DNA from: Brachynemurus nebulosus
Lineage: Eukaryota > Arthropoda > Insecta > Neuroptera > Myrmeleontidae
Assembly: GCA_035578155.1 (NCBI GenBank)
Contig: JAPWDM010000002.1
Coordinates: forward strand, 40,074,811 to 40,138,810
Length of the DNA: 64,000 nucleotides
Direction: 5' to 3'
Shown here piece after piece: positions 35,733 to 47,619 of the stretch. The notes beneath the pieces are model-generated. The model was not told the origin of the DNA and did not search any database. It saw only the letters and a program-made list of their open reading frames with translations. The translations under genes and the position numbers were made by a program. The first letter of the stretch is position 1, and each line of letters starts with the position of its first letter.

Positions 35733-35952
35733 AAAGCCCCCTTTATGAAACGGTATCTAATACTGGAACAGTTTTGACATTTACATATTTATTTCTTTAA
35801 TTAAGTAAGGAAACTTTAAATGCGAGGTGAATTTAAATTGAAAAACAATCATTCTATTAATAATAATTTTTGTTATCAGAGGTTTCTTTCAGAAATAACT
35901 TCATTAATATGTAAATGTTCATAATTAGATACCGTTCCACAAAGGGGGCTTT

Positions 35953-35958
<6 letters not shown>
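35727..35958 (+). mobile_element. 'AGGGTAAAAGCCCC' MITE, full-length, 232 bp, in (AT)n
   Basis: AGGGTAAAAGCCCCCTTT at the left is inverted at the right (AAAGGGGGCTTTTACCCT), and the arms continue with 'gaacggtatctaat'. Both sides are AT repeats, so a TA target is likely but cannot be separated from the array. Related pieces lie at 35205-35377 and 45385-45580. Probably Tc1/mariner-like by target preference. Confidence 0.75.

Positions 35959-36025
<67 letters not shown>
35959..36025. repeat. (AT)n microsatellite
   Basis: About 33 AT units following the MITE. Confidence 0.95.
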
Positions 36026-36028
<3 letters not shown>

Positions 36029-36029
36029 G

Positions 36030-36600
36030 TATTCCCACGATAACTCTCGAACGAAACGTCTAATGCTTATGAAATTTTGTGTGCGGACTGGATTCTGAAT
36101 TGGCTCGGCTAAGTTCGTTAGCCAGACACGTCGGAGGCCCAGAAGTAGGTTTTCTGGCCATTTTTATCATTCGATCCTATCATAAGACAGTTCGATTTTT
36201 ACATCGTTGAAAAGGAAAAAAAAATTATGAAGAAAATGTTCTTATAATTTTCTTTCTATGTTAAGTAGTTTTCGAGAAAATCGTAATTTTCACTTTTGCC
36301 TTATTTTGCTTTCTTTGTCATTGTAATAAGTAATTTATATTTCTGTCTCAGTTGCTTATAACATATACAAAAACTTCATTCTTTTTACGTAAAACAAACG
36401 GTAGTTATTCAAAATCTATGTATTATAAATACCATATCTCTGTCTCATTTTTTTAAATTAAAATTAACCAGATATTTTAAGCATGTGTAATAAAGATTTT
36501 TTTAATTTTTTTATTGAATTTTAAATGAACAAGATAATGAAGGTAATGTCATGATATAATACTATTAAATATTATAGAAAGATAACATAATAATAATGTT
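36030..36600. other. Intergenic sequence
   Basis: Nothing recognised. Confidence 0.4.
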
Positions 36601-37822
36601 TATATGCCAGGAAAAAAATTTTAAAGAACTAGATCAACTTTGAAAATTTTTTCACTGTCTAAGATCGAAGCTATTTTAGATATTTTAGACAGATGTAGAT
36701 TACGAAATGTAAGGTCCGCCAGGGTCCATGGGATCCAAAAGTGTCTAATAATAACTAACCGACCGATTTTGAAAATTTTTTCACTGTTAGAGAGCTAAAC
36801 TATTTGAGAAAGATATAGATTACCTTATGCAAGGTCCGCCAAGGTCCACTGGATCTAAAAATGTCAAAAATAAAATAAGCGACCGATTTTGAAAATTTTT
36901 TCACTGTCAAAGAGCTAAGCTATTTTAGATAGATATAAAATACGTAATGTAAGGTCCGCCAAGGTCCATGGGACCCAAAAATGTCAACAATAAACTAACC
37001 GACCAATTTTGAAAAAATTTTTTCACTGTTAGAGAGCTAAACTATTTTAGATAGATATAGATTACCTTATGTAAGGTCCGCTAGGGTCCATTGGATCTAA
37101 AAGTGTCAAAAATACAATAACCGACTGATTTTAAAGATTTTTCACTATTACAGAGGTAAACTATTTTAGATGGATTTAGCTTATATGTTGTATGAGGTCG
37201 GTCAGAGTCCTGGGATCTTTTAAGCGCCAAGAATAAACTAACCGACCGATTTTGAAAATTTTTTCACTGTTAGAGAGCTAAACTATTTTAGATAGTTATA
37301 GATTACGTTATGTAAGGTCCGTCAAAGTCCATGGGACCCAGAAGTGTCAAAAATAAAATAACACCGATTTTGAAAATTTTTTCACTATTGCTGATATTAA
37401 ACTATTTTAGATAAGTACAGTATGTTATTTGAGATCCACAACTGTCCTGCGGATGCAAATGCGGCATAGAAAACTACACAACGGGTTTTAAAAATAGTTT
37501 TACTGTTAGAAAGATAAAATATCCTATATTATATAGGATAGAAATAAGCTACCGAACCGATTCTCAATATTTTCTCATTGCTAGAGAATTAACTTATTTT
37601 AGGTGGATGGCACTATGCTGTATAAAGTCCGTTCGGGCTCTTGGGTCCCAAATATACCAAAAATAAATTACCTAGCCGATTTTGAAAATTCTTTTACTCT
37701 TAGAAAGCTAAACTAGTTTAGATGGGTATATGCGCCAAGCACCTTATGCGAAAAAGCGCCAAAAATTAACTACTCAACTGATTTTGAAAATCTTTTCACT
37801 CTTAGAAAGCTGAATTATTTTA
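36601..37822 (+). repeat. Tandem array, ~120-bp unit, about ten units
   Basis: 'gattttgaaaattttttcactgttagagagctaaactattttaga' and 'taaggtccgccaggtccatgggat' alternate. Unit marks lie near 36652, 36781, 36901, 37023, 37142, 37264, 37382, 37500, 37572, 37694 and 37797. The period is about 118-129, with two shortened units near the end. The array is cut at 37823 by a TIR element and a further part of a unit ('gtcttagatgagatccgccagtgccc') follows at about 39446. Confidence 0.88.
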
Positions 37823-37825
37823 GGA

Positions 37826-38045
37826 TGTGGCTATTTATACATACAGTATGTATACGCAATTGGCTATTTATACATACAGTATGTATACGCAATTGGCTAT
37901 TTATACATACAGTATGTATACGAAATTGGCTATTTATACGTATATAGTATGTATATGAAATTGGCTGTTTATACATATGATAATTATGATATGTATGCTG
38001 AATTAGCTATTTAAACATGAAGTATGTATACGCAGTTGGCTACTT
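37826..38045 (+). repeat. Minisatellite, ~33 bp, left TIR
   Basis: 'ggctatttatacatacagtatgtatacgcaatt' occurs three times almost unchanged, then in increasingly diverged forms up to about 38045. Each unit contains the palindrome 'tacatacagtatgta'. Confidence 0.9.
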
Positions 38046-39269
38046 ATGCATAATGACTGAATGCGTTTTTATTACAATTAATATTTTTATAATAAGTACA
38101 CCATTATAATAATTTAATACCTCCGGTTGAGCTGATTTTTATTGTTTTTACATAATCTATTTGGCTTAAGGAGTTATCCCCTAGACGGAGTTTTGGCGAC
38201 GCGGACCGGAAGTGTATTTTTCAACCCTTCGGATGTCTAAGTTTAGGGGTTACTAAAAGTTTTCCGTTACCGTAGTAACAAAAATTAAAAATAGATTCTT
38301 ATGGAACCTGGTGAGTAGCACAAAAAGGAAAGAATGAAGTTTTTCGATATTTTGCTTAGTTTTCGTGATATTACGTGTCAAATTTGTAAAGCTTACTATA
38401 TTGGATAGACAATTACGGTAAGTATAATATTACAGCATTTATTGATAGAAGTAAGTGGAAAATGGACCGGACGGCATCAATGACACTTCATTTTCAGGCA
38501 AAGGGTAATTTTGAAGCGATTACACACCGAGGCCCATTTGTAAATAATTATCATTTTCCTAAGAATGAGGTTTCATTGGTGATGTTCCGTTCATTTTTCA
38601 CTTATTTCTGTGAATAAAAATAAAAATATTTTAATTAAATTCATAAAAATTGATACTATGTATATGTGTATGTGTAAGTGTATGTGTATAATATACAATC
38701 AATTATCTCATTATAGTAAGTTTTAGAAATAAGACACGTATTATCTCGAAAACTAAACAGGGTATCGAAAAACTTTGTTCTTCTTTTTTGTTCCACTGGT
38801 CAAATTCTATAAGAATCTGCCTCTAGTTTTTAACACCATAATAACGGAAACCTTTTTTTAGTTGCGTCTGTATTCAAAGGATTAAAAAATACACTTTCCA
38901 TCAAAGTTTCTAAAAATTAATTTAGAAAATAATTTCTTATTGTTAAGTCAAAAAGAGTATATAAGAAAAACAATTAGTTAAGTCGGAGGTATCCGATAGT
39001 ACATTTGCCTATTGATATCTCTTATACTAATTTTTGCTAATTTAGACCCTCAGATATGCAACTTCCGGTTCGCGTCGCCAAAAATCCGTTTAGGGGATAA
39101 CTTCTTAAGCTAAAAAGATTGTGCAAAATTCAATCAGTGGTACGCGAAAAATTAGTTATTATAATTTATTTTACTGTCATCAGTGTAAAAGTCCATTTTA
39201 ATACGCGCACCACGAAATTTGTATAATTTTGGTACTCAAGGTGCACGTTATACCCCGCAAAATCCGGTA

Positions 39270-39420
39270 ATTATGTATAAGTAGCCAATTGCGTATACAT
39301 ATTGCATGTTTAAACAGAATATTTCCTATACATACTGTATGTATAAATAGCCAATTGCGTATACATACTGTATGTATAAATAGCCAATTGCGTATACATA
39401 CTGTATGTATAAATAGCCAC
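39270..39420 (-). repeat. Minisatellite, ~33 bp, right TIR
   Basis: The inverted counterpart of 37826-38045, with three clean copies next to the terminus and a decayed one inward. The minus-strand frame 39198-39422 with repeated 'WLFIHTVCIRN' is a translation of it. Confidence 0.9.
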
Positions 39421-39439
39421 ATCCATTATTTTAAATGAA

Positions 39440-40770
39440 TGCAGGTCTTAGATGAGATCCGCCAGTGCCCAATATTTTGAAATTCGCTATGTTATGCAGA
39501 TGCTGCGACACGGGTATTATTCCTTTTAAGCATGTACTACAAATATATAATTTGGATACAGGATGTTTCATGTATTAAATATGAAATGCATTTTTAATAC
39601 GAAATACATTTATTTTTTATAATAGTATAAGTTTTTTAACTGATTATTAAATATTTTGCACTAAAATGTATTGCAAAAAATTATCATATACGTTTGTATT
39701 CTATATACATCGAAATCGCAAGTCATAGTTATCAGCCTATATATTCTAAATTTGTATTTAAAAAGAGATAGAAATATAATTGCATTTCTATTTGATCAGG
39801 GTATATTATAAAAAGAATCTTTGTTGTACTAACGTGTTTATACCTGTACTGTATATTTTGTCAGTGTAGGGTACAAAATTTAGTTTTGCAGTAAGTATTC
39901 TATATCAGTTTTATACAAGAATTTATAAGTGTTCAAAACTTTAAGACGTTTTCCCCACAGCTCACGTTTTCAAAGTCGGTGTCCCTCATAACTTCAAAAC
40001 TACGGCACCGATCCATTTGAAATTTTGAACACTATTTCTGTACATAATTTACGAGGTAACGCTGGAGAGTTCTTTTCCAATTTGTTAATAATTTTTATTT
40101 TACAATAACAAATTAGCCAATTTTTTTCGCAAAAATCATGTTTTTCCGTTCTAAGTGTTCCAAAAAAGTGAAAAATTGAATTTTCGAAAAACCTTCCCAG
40201 CGTTACCTGAAGAAAACTATTATTTAACGAATGAACTTTAATTTTTTTTATTTCGGGTGATCGAGCACCAAGTTATAGGGGCACCGCAATTTTACGTTTT
40301 TTCGAGACACGTTCGAATAACTGCTCCCATTACTGTATTTTTTAATATTTCTTCGTGAAAATTTTATACAATATTCTTCGAATGTTTTACTTTAATGTAC
40401 CACTGGTTTTAATAAAGAGATTTTAACTGTGTTGTCACAAAAAATAAAACATGCCTTTTTTTTGGACGAATTAAACTTACCTTCCGAGAATTGTGAAAAA
40501 TTCTAGCTACTGACTACGAAATCCTGACTTAATATCTGTTTAATATGCACTTGGTGAATTTTTTTAACAAAATTAAAATCGTAGAACCAGAATGGAATTC
40601 TTTAAAATGGTAGCAGATTTTTATATGAAAAATTTACTTATTTAACATCAACGACGTCATAAAACATCAAGTGAAACCTTACTAACTCACATACTACGTT
40701 GTACGATGTCAACAATTTTATACAGTGTCCTAGCTCTCAAAATAGTGTACCAGTTGGGCGTTTTGTTATT
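39440..40770. other. Intergenic sequence
   Basis: The first ~90 bases continue the 120-bp array unit. From 39950 to 40350 is text of a repeat-like nature ('acggcaccgatccatttgaaattttgaac', 'cagcgttacctgaagaaaac') for which I find no second copy here. Confidence 0.4.
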
Positions 40771-40849
40771 ATAGATTATGACCGTCATGGTGTTAATAAA
40801 AAGCATTATTAAAAAATTTTATTCAGTGCTGAACACAAAATATATCAAA

Positions 40850-41450
40850 AGGAACGCTACTATCTCTATACTATTGAAATCAGTGTACCAAAGAGGACAG
40901 AAAATATCCCACCAATATGTTATATACATATGTGAACTCGGTTTAGTGTGTGTTTGTGTGATCTATGTTGTGTGTGTGAGTGAGGTAACCCCAGAGTATA
41001 GAGTCAACATATCTATCTCTATACTACTGAAACCAGTAAGGGATAGAAAATATGTTATATACGTGCACTGGGTTTACTTTGTATTTGTGCGGTAAACTGT
41101 TTTTGTATGAGTGATCGGAGGTGATGGTGGCTGTGCTTCGCATACATACATATGTATCATACCACAACGCATGTATGTGGCTACGTGTGGGGATTCTACC
41201 ACGCCAACAACAATTAAACCAATTGACTTATGATTGATCTACACTCATCCACTGTTACGGAGAGAGTGACTACTAAGTAGCCCAACGTGCTCAGAAGTGC
41301 AAACTACAGATTACACGACAGAGGTAGTTGCATTACCTCTGCACTCTGGGGAGGTAATCTATCTTGCATACGCATATACATAATACTACGTACGTATGTA
41401 TGTGGTACGCATACCGTGTGATACGACGGTGACAATATGACTATACAATG
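40850..41450 (+). repeat. Dispersed repeat, related to 10780-11335
   Basis: It shares the ordered blocks listed for the 10.8-kb copy. An internal duplication of about 150 bp places 'ctatctctatactactgaaa.cagt' and 'agaaaatatnttatatac' at about 40860 and 41010. The frame 40778-41095 lies on it and is not a gene. Confidence 0.75.
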
Positions 41451-41930
41451 ACAACAATTGAACTACACTCATCGACTGCTACCGAACGAATGACTATTAA
41501 ACGTGCCCAAAAATTACAGATGAGACAGATCAAACCTACATATAAAAAGTGTGATCCGAAAGTTGCAGTAAGTAGCAAATTACACCACTACTGATTTAGT
41601 CTGTTACTGTCCGTCGTGGTGTTCACGTCGTAATAAATATCATGTTTTTTAATCAATTCGTGAAATTTAAACAGAAAAAAATATGAAGTGTGTCGTATTT
41701 AAGTAAAAATTCTATTGAATAAAAAATTTCTCAAAATAAAGGAATATCTTTCTTAAAATAAATAAATTTATTTCTAATTGTTGACTGGTTGTCACATGCG
41801 GTGGCAATCATAGTATATAGTATATGTATCCGAACTGCATACATCAGCATCAGAATATCATACTAACACATTCGTATATTCGTGTCCGTACATCATGTGT
41901 TTTGGTTGTATGTGTGCTGTGTCTATGTTA

Positions 41931-42386
41931 AGCGGGTTCTACACGATGCTACGAACGTTCCTTCCAACGTTCGATCGAACGTTTGAGGCAATTAAGTTCG
42001 ATAGTTGGTGCGACGAATGTGTCTGCTACACGGTGAATCGAATGTTTGATCCAATACGAATGATGATGTGTTGGTACTCAGTGGACGACCCTGTTATCTG
42101 TCTGATGTTATCTCTAATGTTATACACTGATGTTGTCTCTCTTCACATGAACGAGTCGTGCAGCTGCTGAGTCGAACCAACCAACGCAACCAACATTGAC
42201 CTTCAAACGTTCGAAGCATCCCTTTGACTCGGTCCAAAAATACCGACATCGAACGGGACACGACCAAATGCGAACGTTTGACGCTCGACGTTGGACTCTC
42301 GTAGGTTCGAACAACGGCTACACGATGCTATGAACCATCCAACGTCGAATTTTGGAAGGTGTTCGTAGCATCGTGTAGCAGCGGCT
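41931..42386. mobile_element. PIF/Harbinger-type element, 456 bp, TTA target
   Basis: The left end AGCGGGTTCTACACGATGCTACGAAC and the right end (inverse) AGCCGCTGCTACACGATGCTACGAAC are flanked by TTA (41928-41930, 42387-42389). Ends and target resemble the element at 20978-21745. Near the right end a second, inverted copy of the terminus ('ggctacacgatgctatgaac', ~42316) makes a subterminal palindrome. Frames 41895-42170 and 42120-42314 minus overlap it and show no domain. Confidence 0.75.
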
Positions 42387-42389
42387 TTA

Positions 42390-44610
42390 CTCGCTGGTTA
42401 CAACGGGCACAGTTTGGTAGACATACCAGTTTGAACCCTTGCTAAAAATCCACGCTGGTGATTACAGAAAAGAAATAGTTGCGTTCCTTCTGATATATTT
42501 TCTGTGGTGCTGAAAATGCCTTATTTTCTATCACGTATGAAAGGATTCAGTCTTTTACAAAAATGCGTGGATAGGTCGGTGCCTTTTGGCGGAATGCTAT
42601 ACCACTTTACATTCAGTCTGTCAGTCGTGAACGAACCAGTGAACGTATAAGATCAATTGTTGTCATCACAGTATTACATTGTTGGTTGATGGTTGTTGAT
42701 TATTAAAGTACACAGCACAGCGTTGCTATGTGTGCTGCGTGTTATGCATATGTACTCGAACTGGTACGCGATGGTACGCCAGACGTACACACATACAACG
42801 ATCATACATATACAAACACAACATCAACGTATATACATAACATGTGAGTTGGGTATTACCGTCACTCCACGTCACTTTTTTCCACGCTGAGATCAACAGT
42901 GTAGAGATAGAAATATTGCTTCTGCTCTTCTGTGATTTTCTACGTTCTAACTCTTATCATAAAGATAAGAAAAGTATAAATTAAATTTATTCATCGATTG
43001 ATTTATTTCTTTTCATTTACAACCAGAAAGAAGTAGTTGAAATTCCTAATGAAATATTTTATTGGATAATTGTTTATTTTTGTAAATGCATCACTGATCA
43101 TCAGTGATCATTCTCATTGCAATACCATAAATTTATTCTGTCATCTTTTTTTAGTAATTTTCTTTTCAATTTTTCAGTCGTAAACATTGATCATGATAGA
43201 TTTATTACCAATAATAATTTATCAATCGTTAAAGAAAATCTAAAATAGTTCGACTTAATTCGATTTTTTACAGTAGCGTAACTAAAGATAAAAGTTAACA
43301 AAGATAGACCAGCAATAAAATAATATCTTTTCGTAGATCGTAAGTATTAAAATTTTAATATTTAAGTAGAACTAATTTTTCAAGGATTAAATTTAAATTT
43401 TAATATTTACGAACTACGAAGAATTATTGCTGGCCATATAATCCCTTCCAATTTTAGCTTTAGTAAAACCTCCAATTTTAAAAGAAAATGAAGTCAATCG
43501 AAGATACACAAGCTGACCATAAGGGTCATGACATTCTATCCCCCTGAACGGGGATAAATCACTGAAATTAAACATGTAGAGCCACTAGAAAATAGACTCG
43601 TCCAATTTAAACATATTTCTAAAAGGAAAAATTTGTGATTTTGATAGCAGAACGAAGAGTTCATAATCAGATTACCTTATTTCAACCAACCATCTATAGA
43701 TTTAAGAAAAAATAATATCGTAATTTAATGACAGCAAGTTTTTCATGATTAACAAAAATCGTAAATAAAATGAGAGTAAGTAGTCGTCCACACTGCGTGC
43801 GATACTGGACCGAGCGTTACTGTGCCGAGCGAGACCGATCGAGTCTGAATCTAGCTAGTGTTCATACTGCTTGCTGTTTTGTGCTGTTTGCAATTTGCTG
43901 AATTTGACAGATCACTGCAGTTGTCAGTTTATTTTCCATAATTATTATTTATACATAATTATACACATCGGAATTTTACTAATTTGAATAATTTTTTGTA
44001 TACAAAAGTTTTTGTAAGGCAAATTATTTAAAATGAACAATTTTATTTTATATACCTACTTATTATTTTTTGGAAAGTAATATAAGATTACGTTTAAGGC
44101 AAAAAAGACTCTTTAGAAATCTTTTGCACTGGATCCATGAAATAAATAAAAATAGGTACGAACATGGTGAATTCTATCATTTTCTACCTCAGCTACGACA
44201 AGAACCATAACAATTTTTGAGGGTACTTTACAATGACTTCTAGTACCTTCGATTATATTTTAATTTAATTATTAAACCATCTAAATTTTTTTTTTTTTTT
44301 TTTTGAAATAGGGTAAGAGACCCGATGACCGATCACTATTTTTAGCTCTATCATTAAATTAGCTTAAAAAAATTAAAAAATAAACAAAACACCCATTTTT
44401 TTTTTCTTAATAAGTATGAAACCAAGTTTTTTTAATCCAATGGATATGTTTTTAAGAAAATATAACCCAAAAATTTTGATTTATTAATGTTTTTGTTTTA
44501 TAATTTGTTGACGTCTATGGAAAAGCGGACAGAAAATATTAACCTCCTTTGAAAGATCAATACACTGACCCCTATGAAAAATCGCGCATTAATGTACATG
44601 AAGTACCTTC
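42390..44610. other. Intergenic sequence
   Basis: One stretch at 43788-43860 ('gtccacactgcgtgcgatactgg', 'cgagcgagaccgatcgag') is less A+T-rich and resembles a single Harbinger-type end, but no partner was found. No gene was seen; the frame 42693-42890 has no motif. Confidence 0.4.
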
Positions 44611-44615
44611 TACTA

Positions 44616-44762
44616 TCGAATATTTGAACCATTCTCTTCCAGCCACTTTGACACTCTATCCACTACTAGGTGAAGCTATATGTCATAGAGTATTATCATA
44701 GAGTGACATCTAGTGAAACATAGAACGTCAAAGCAAAAGCCAAGAACGGTTTAAATATTCGA
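44616..44762. mobile_element. Small MITE candidate, ~147 bp
   Basis: 'tcgaatatttgaaccattctcttccagccactttgac' at the left is inverted at the right ('gtcaaag...gccaagaacggtttaaatattcga'). The inner part 'actctatccactactaggtg' / 'cactctat...' also partly pairs. TSD not clear. Confidence 0.6.
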
Positions 44763-44764
44763 TA

Positions 44765-45380
44765 AAATAAACCATTAAAATCACAATTTCGTTTCGCTCT
44801 CTGCTGATCTTTTAAAAAAACATTGTGTAAGATCTGACTTAGCCGTTAACCATTGTGAATTTTTAAACAGTTAAATTTAGTTTATATTGTATCTGTATGT
44901 GTCGTTTCAGATGTAATAAATACATATCATACATATTATGTTTGACGTTTTTATTTGAAAATACCTATATAAATAACAATTTGGAAGTTTTAATTCAATA
45001 TCAATTATTTTTCAATTGATTTTACGTTCTGAAATAAATAAAATATTAAAGTAAAATTATAAAAACGGTTAGTTAAGTGTTTTAAACCCAAAAATTAATT
45101 AAAAATGTTTATAAAATAGGTATGCAATATATAATTCTCAAAATGCGGTACCTAACTGTAAAACTCAGATCCCAAGAAGAATCAGTCATACAAATAATAT
45201 TTAACGCATATAAAATTTAATTTAGCTATCCTAATCTCTTAAGTGGACTAATAACAATTATTTGTATACTTTTATGATGCTAATAACTTTAAAAATTCGG
45301 TGAAAAATGTTACAATTTATAACTCATGTGTTTTGAATAATGATCATCCATCATACTAAAAATTCACGAATTCAACAAAA
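44765..45380. other. A+T-rich intergenic sequence
   Basis: Nothing recognised. Confidence 0.4.
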
Positions 45381-45384
45381 ATTT

Positions 45385-45580
45385 TTCGATATATATATGT
45401 ATTTCTTAAATTAAGTGAGGAGGCATTAAATGTGAGGTGAATTTAAATTGAAAAATAATCATTCTATTAATAATAATTTTTTTTATCAAAGGTTTCTTTC
45501 AGAAATAACTTCATTAAGATATAAATGTCAAAACTGATCGGACTTATAACCCCGATCGACAATGGGGTCTTTTACCCTAT
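45385..45580 (+). mobile_element. 'AGGGTAAAAGCCCC' MITE, truncated copy
   Basis: The same body as 35727-35958 ('gcgaggtgaatttaaattgaaaaa.aatcattctattaataataattttt') ending 'ggggtcttttacccta'. The left end is missing and replaced by a short AT run. Confidence 0.75.
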
Positions 45581-45902
45581 ACTGCGATAATCTGGCAACA
45601 AAATCTCGGTTGTGGTAATTCATATGTTTATGATCTCAGAATGCTTGGCGTAAATAAATTTCATTTATTAATAATTCGATGTCCATTTTTATCTTATTAT
45701 TATTATATGTGTCATATGTTTTAAATAATACAAAAGAAATATTATATATGTATATATTACGACGCTGCAACAATGGACAAAAACGATAAAAACGACAAAA
45801 CACACAACAGAAAGAACAACAAACGAAATCAGCTTAACGCTTGAAAAATATCAAACTTGTTTGACATTGGCAAATCACCTCTGTCCGGACTCGCATCGCT
45901 CG

Positions 45903-46328
45903 TAGGGATGTGAAAAAATAATCGATTTTTATACTAATCGATTATTTTTTTCTTATAATCGATTTTTAATAATCGATTCTCTACATAATAAAAATCGATT
46001 TTTAATAAATCGATTATATAAATTACACTCTATTATTTCCTTATTATGTACTTGGTTTGTTTTTTAGTTTTAAAACCAGAAAGTTGTCATTTTGGTTATT
46101 TTAATTAATCTTCATTCTAAATATGTAACTGTTAATATTAATCTGGTAGTTTTATTATTATAGTTATAGAAAAGTATGGAATTTTTTGAATAAAATTTAA
46201 AAAAATCGAATTTTTCGCAAAATTCGATTATTTCTTCTAAAATCGATTTTTTACAAATCGATTTATATTAAAAAAAGAAAAATCGATTATTTAGTAATTG
46301 ATTTTTTTCACATGGAGTCACATCCCTA
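45903..46328. mobile_element. hAT-type MITE, 426 bp, perfect 8-bp TSD
   Basis: TAGGGATGTGAAAAAATAATCGATT at the left; CACATCCCTA preceded by 'aatcgattatttag' at the right, inverted. Flanks are identical, atcgctcg (45895-45902, 46329-46336). Subterminal regions are packed with 'aatcgatt' words in both orientations, probably transposase-binding sites. No transposase. Confidence 0.87.
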
Positions 46329-46399
46329 ATCGCTCGGCAACGGTTTGAATCTAGAGCAAAAATTATTTGAATTTAGAATCAAAAATATTGGGTAAATTT

Positions 46400-46914
46400 T
46401 AAATTAGATATTCGGAAATTCTGTACATAATCAATTAATTATTTTGCGTGGCCCCGCTCGTCAAACGACCTTAAAGTAACCATATTCATATTTCAAAAGC
46501 ATGGCTAATTTCCGCACCATCATGTAGATACCCATGTTAATAGTTTTAGAAGTATTTCTATTTTAGGCCTTTCCAGGGGACAATTTTACTTCACTTTAAT
46601 TTTTTCCAGAGCTTTCAACAATATTTGAATAAAATTCTGTCAAAAATTCTTTCAACTTTTCAATTTGGAATCTATTTGGTGCCACTGATGGACAATTTTG
46701 AGCACATATCCATTTAAATTTGATGTTCTGAAATTTTATACAAAATCAGTTTTTTTATAGTACATCGCTTGGCTCGCTCAACGACTCGAAAGTAAACTTA
46801 TTCATATTTCAATAACATAATTTATTTTGATAAAATTTTATTAAGATCGGTCCAGCTGTTTAATTAAAGCCGTATTCGATAGTTCTGTGAATCAATTTCG
46901 ATCTCATCTATAAA
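46400..46914 (+). repeat. Degenerate ~312-bp repeat, part 1
   Basis: 'ctgaaattttatacaaaatcag', 'ctcgctcaacgactcgaaagtaa' and 'ttcatatttcaa' recur about 312 bases apart (for example 46488 and 46800). Related text follows the next hAT-type element (47620-48180) and lies at 56995-57470. Confidence 0.6.
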
Positions 46915-47613
46915 CAGGGCTTCGAACCGAACCGTGACCGTAACTGAAAATCGGTAAAACCGATTGATTTTGCCGGAAAGTAACCGTTAACTGAAGCAAA
47001 ATTATTTTTTTTTAAAAACCGTTAACCGAAACGAAACTGTTATGTTCTTCGGTCCGGTTCATAGTTGAAATTCAATATTTAATTTTATTCTATAGTAACC
47101 AGTAACCAATAAACTTTTCTAACGTTCGTACATATGGTCGTTAAAATATATTTTTTGTTTTATTTTATTTATTTATTTATTTATTTTTTACTGTATCATC
47201 TCAATATTAATTGGTATTAACAGATATATATTATCTGCGTTCGACGATATTTATTTTCTAGATTAGATAGGAAAGGAACAGGCTACTGGATTAGAAATGA
47301 AAATTTATATTCCTAGGTTTTCTAATTTCGGAGTGTCGAAAGAGCTTTCTCAGGCCTAAAGTAAACACCTACTAAGGAAAAATGGTGTTTCCATAAATTC
47401 AAGCATTTTGAAAAATATTAAGATTGAGTTTCTCAAACGTTGATTTATGTTTTAAAGGTAATTTCTATAAAATAGATAATATATTCACAACTCGGAAAAA
47501 ATTTTAAACTTTTTTTAAAACCGAAACCAAAAATCGAAAACTGACCGTAATCGACACCGCTATTCTTTTTTGCGTTGAACCGGAACGAAAAAAAATTTCG
47601 GTTCGAAGCCCTG
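46915..47613. mobile_element. hAT-type element, 699 bp, with transposase remnant
   Basis: The ends CAGGGCTTCGAACCGAA are inverted at the right (TTCGGTTCGAAGCCCTG). Flanks tctataaa and cttttaaa agree at 5 of 8 positions, so the 8-bp TSD is weak. Subterminal regions are full of 'aaccg' words. At about 47324-47360 the plus strand reads 'SVERAFSGLK' between stops, which matches the C-terminal dimerisation motif of hAT transposases (VERxFSxL). This supports the class independently of the TIRs. Confidence 0.82.
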
Positions 47614-47619
47614 CTTTTA

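Larger units (their letters stand above)
37823..39424. mobile_element. Mutator-like element, 1,602 bp, long TIRs, perfect 9-bp TSD
   Basis: Both ends are GGATGTGGCTATTTATACAT (the right one inverted), with identical attatttta flanks (37814-37822, 39425-39433). The TIRs start with a ~33-bp minisatellite and go on to an inner inverted block (about 38155-38215 and 39060-39117) including 'gttatccccta' and 'ttggcgacgcg'. Long TIRs and a 9-bp TSD suit Mutator. The centre (38290-39000) has no coding frame, so it is non-autonomous. Confidence 0.85.

Noticed and set aside
37826..38045. CRISPR-like short repeats of 33 bp
   Set aside because: Units are contiguous with no unique spacers, diverge steadily and form the TIR of a transposon; the genome is eukaryotic.
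39198..39422. Repeat protein with LFIHTVCIRNW units
   Set aside because: It is a translation of the right-hand minisatellite TIR.
43788..43860. Possible Harbinger-type terminus or promoter-like G+C patch
   Set aside because: No inverted partner or TSD was found and there is no gene downstream.
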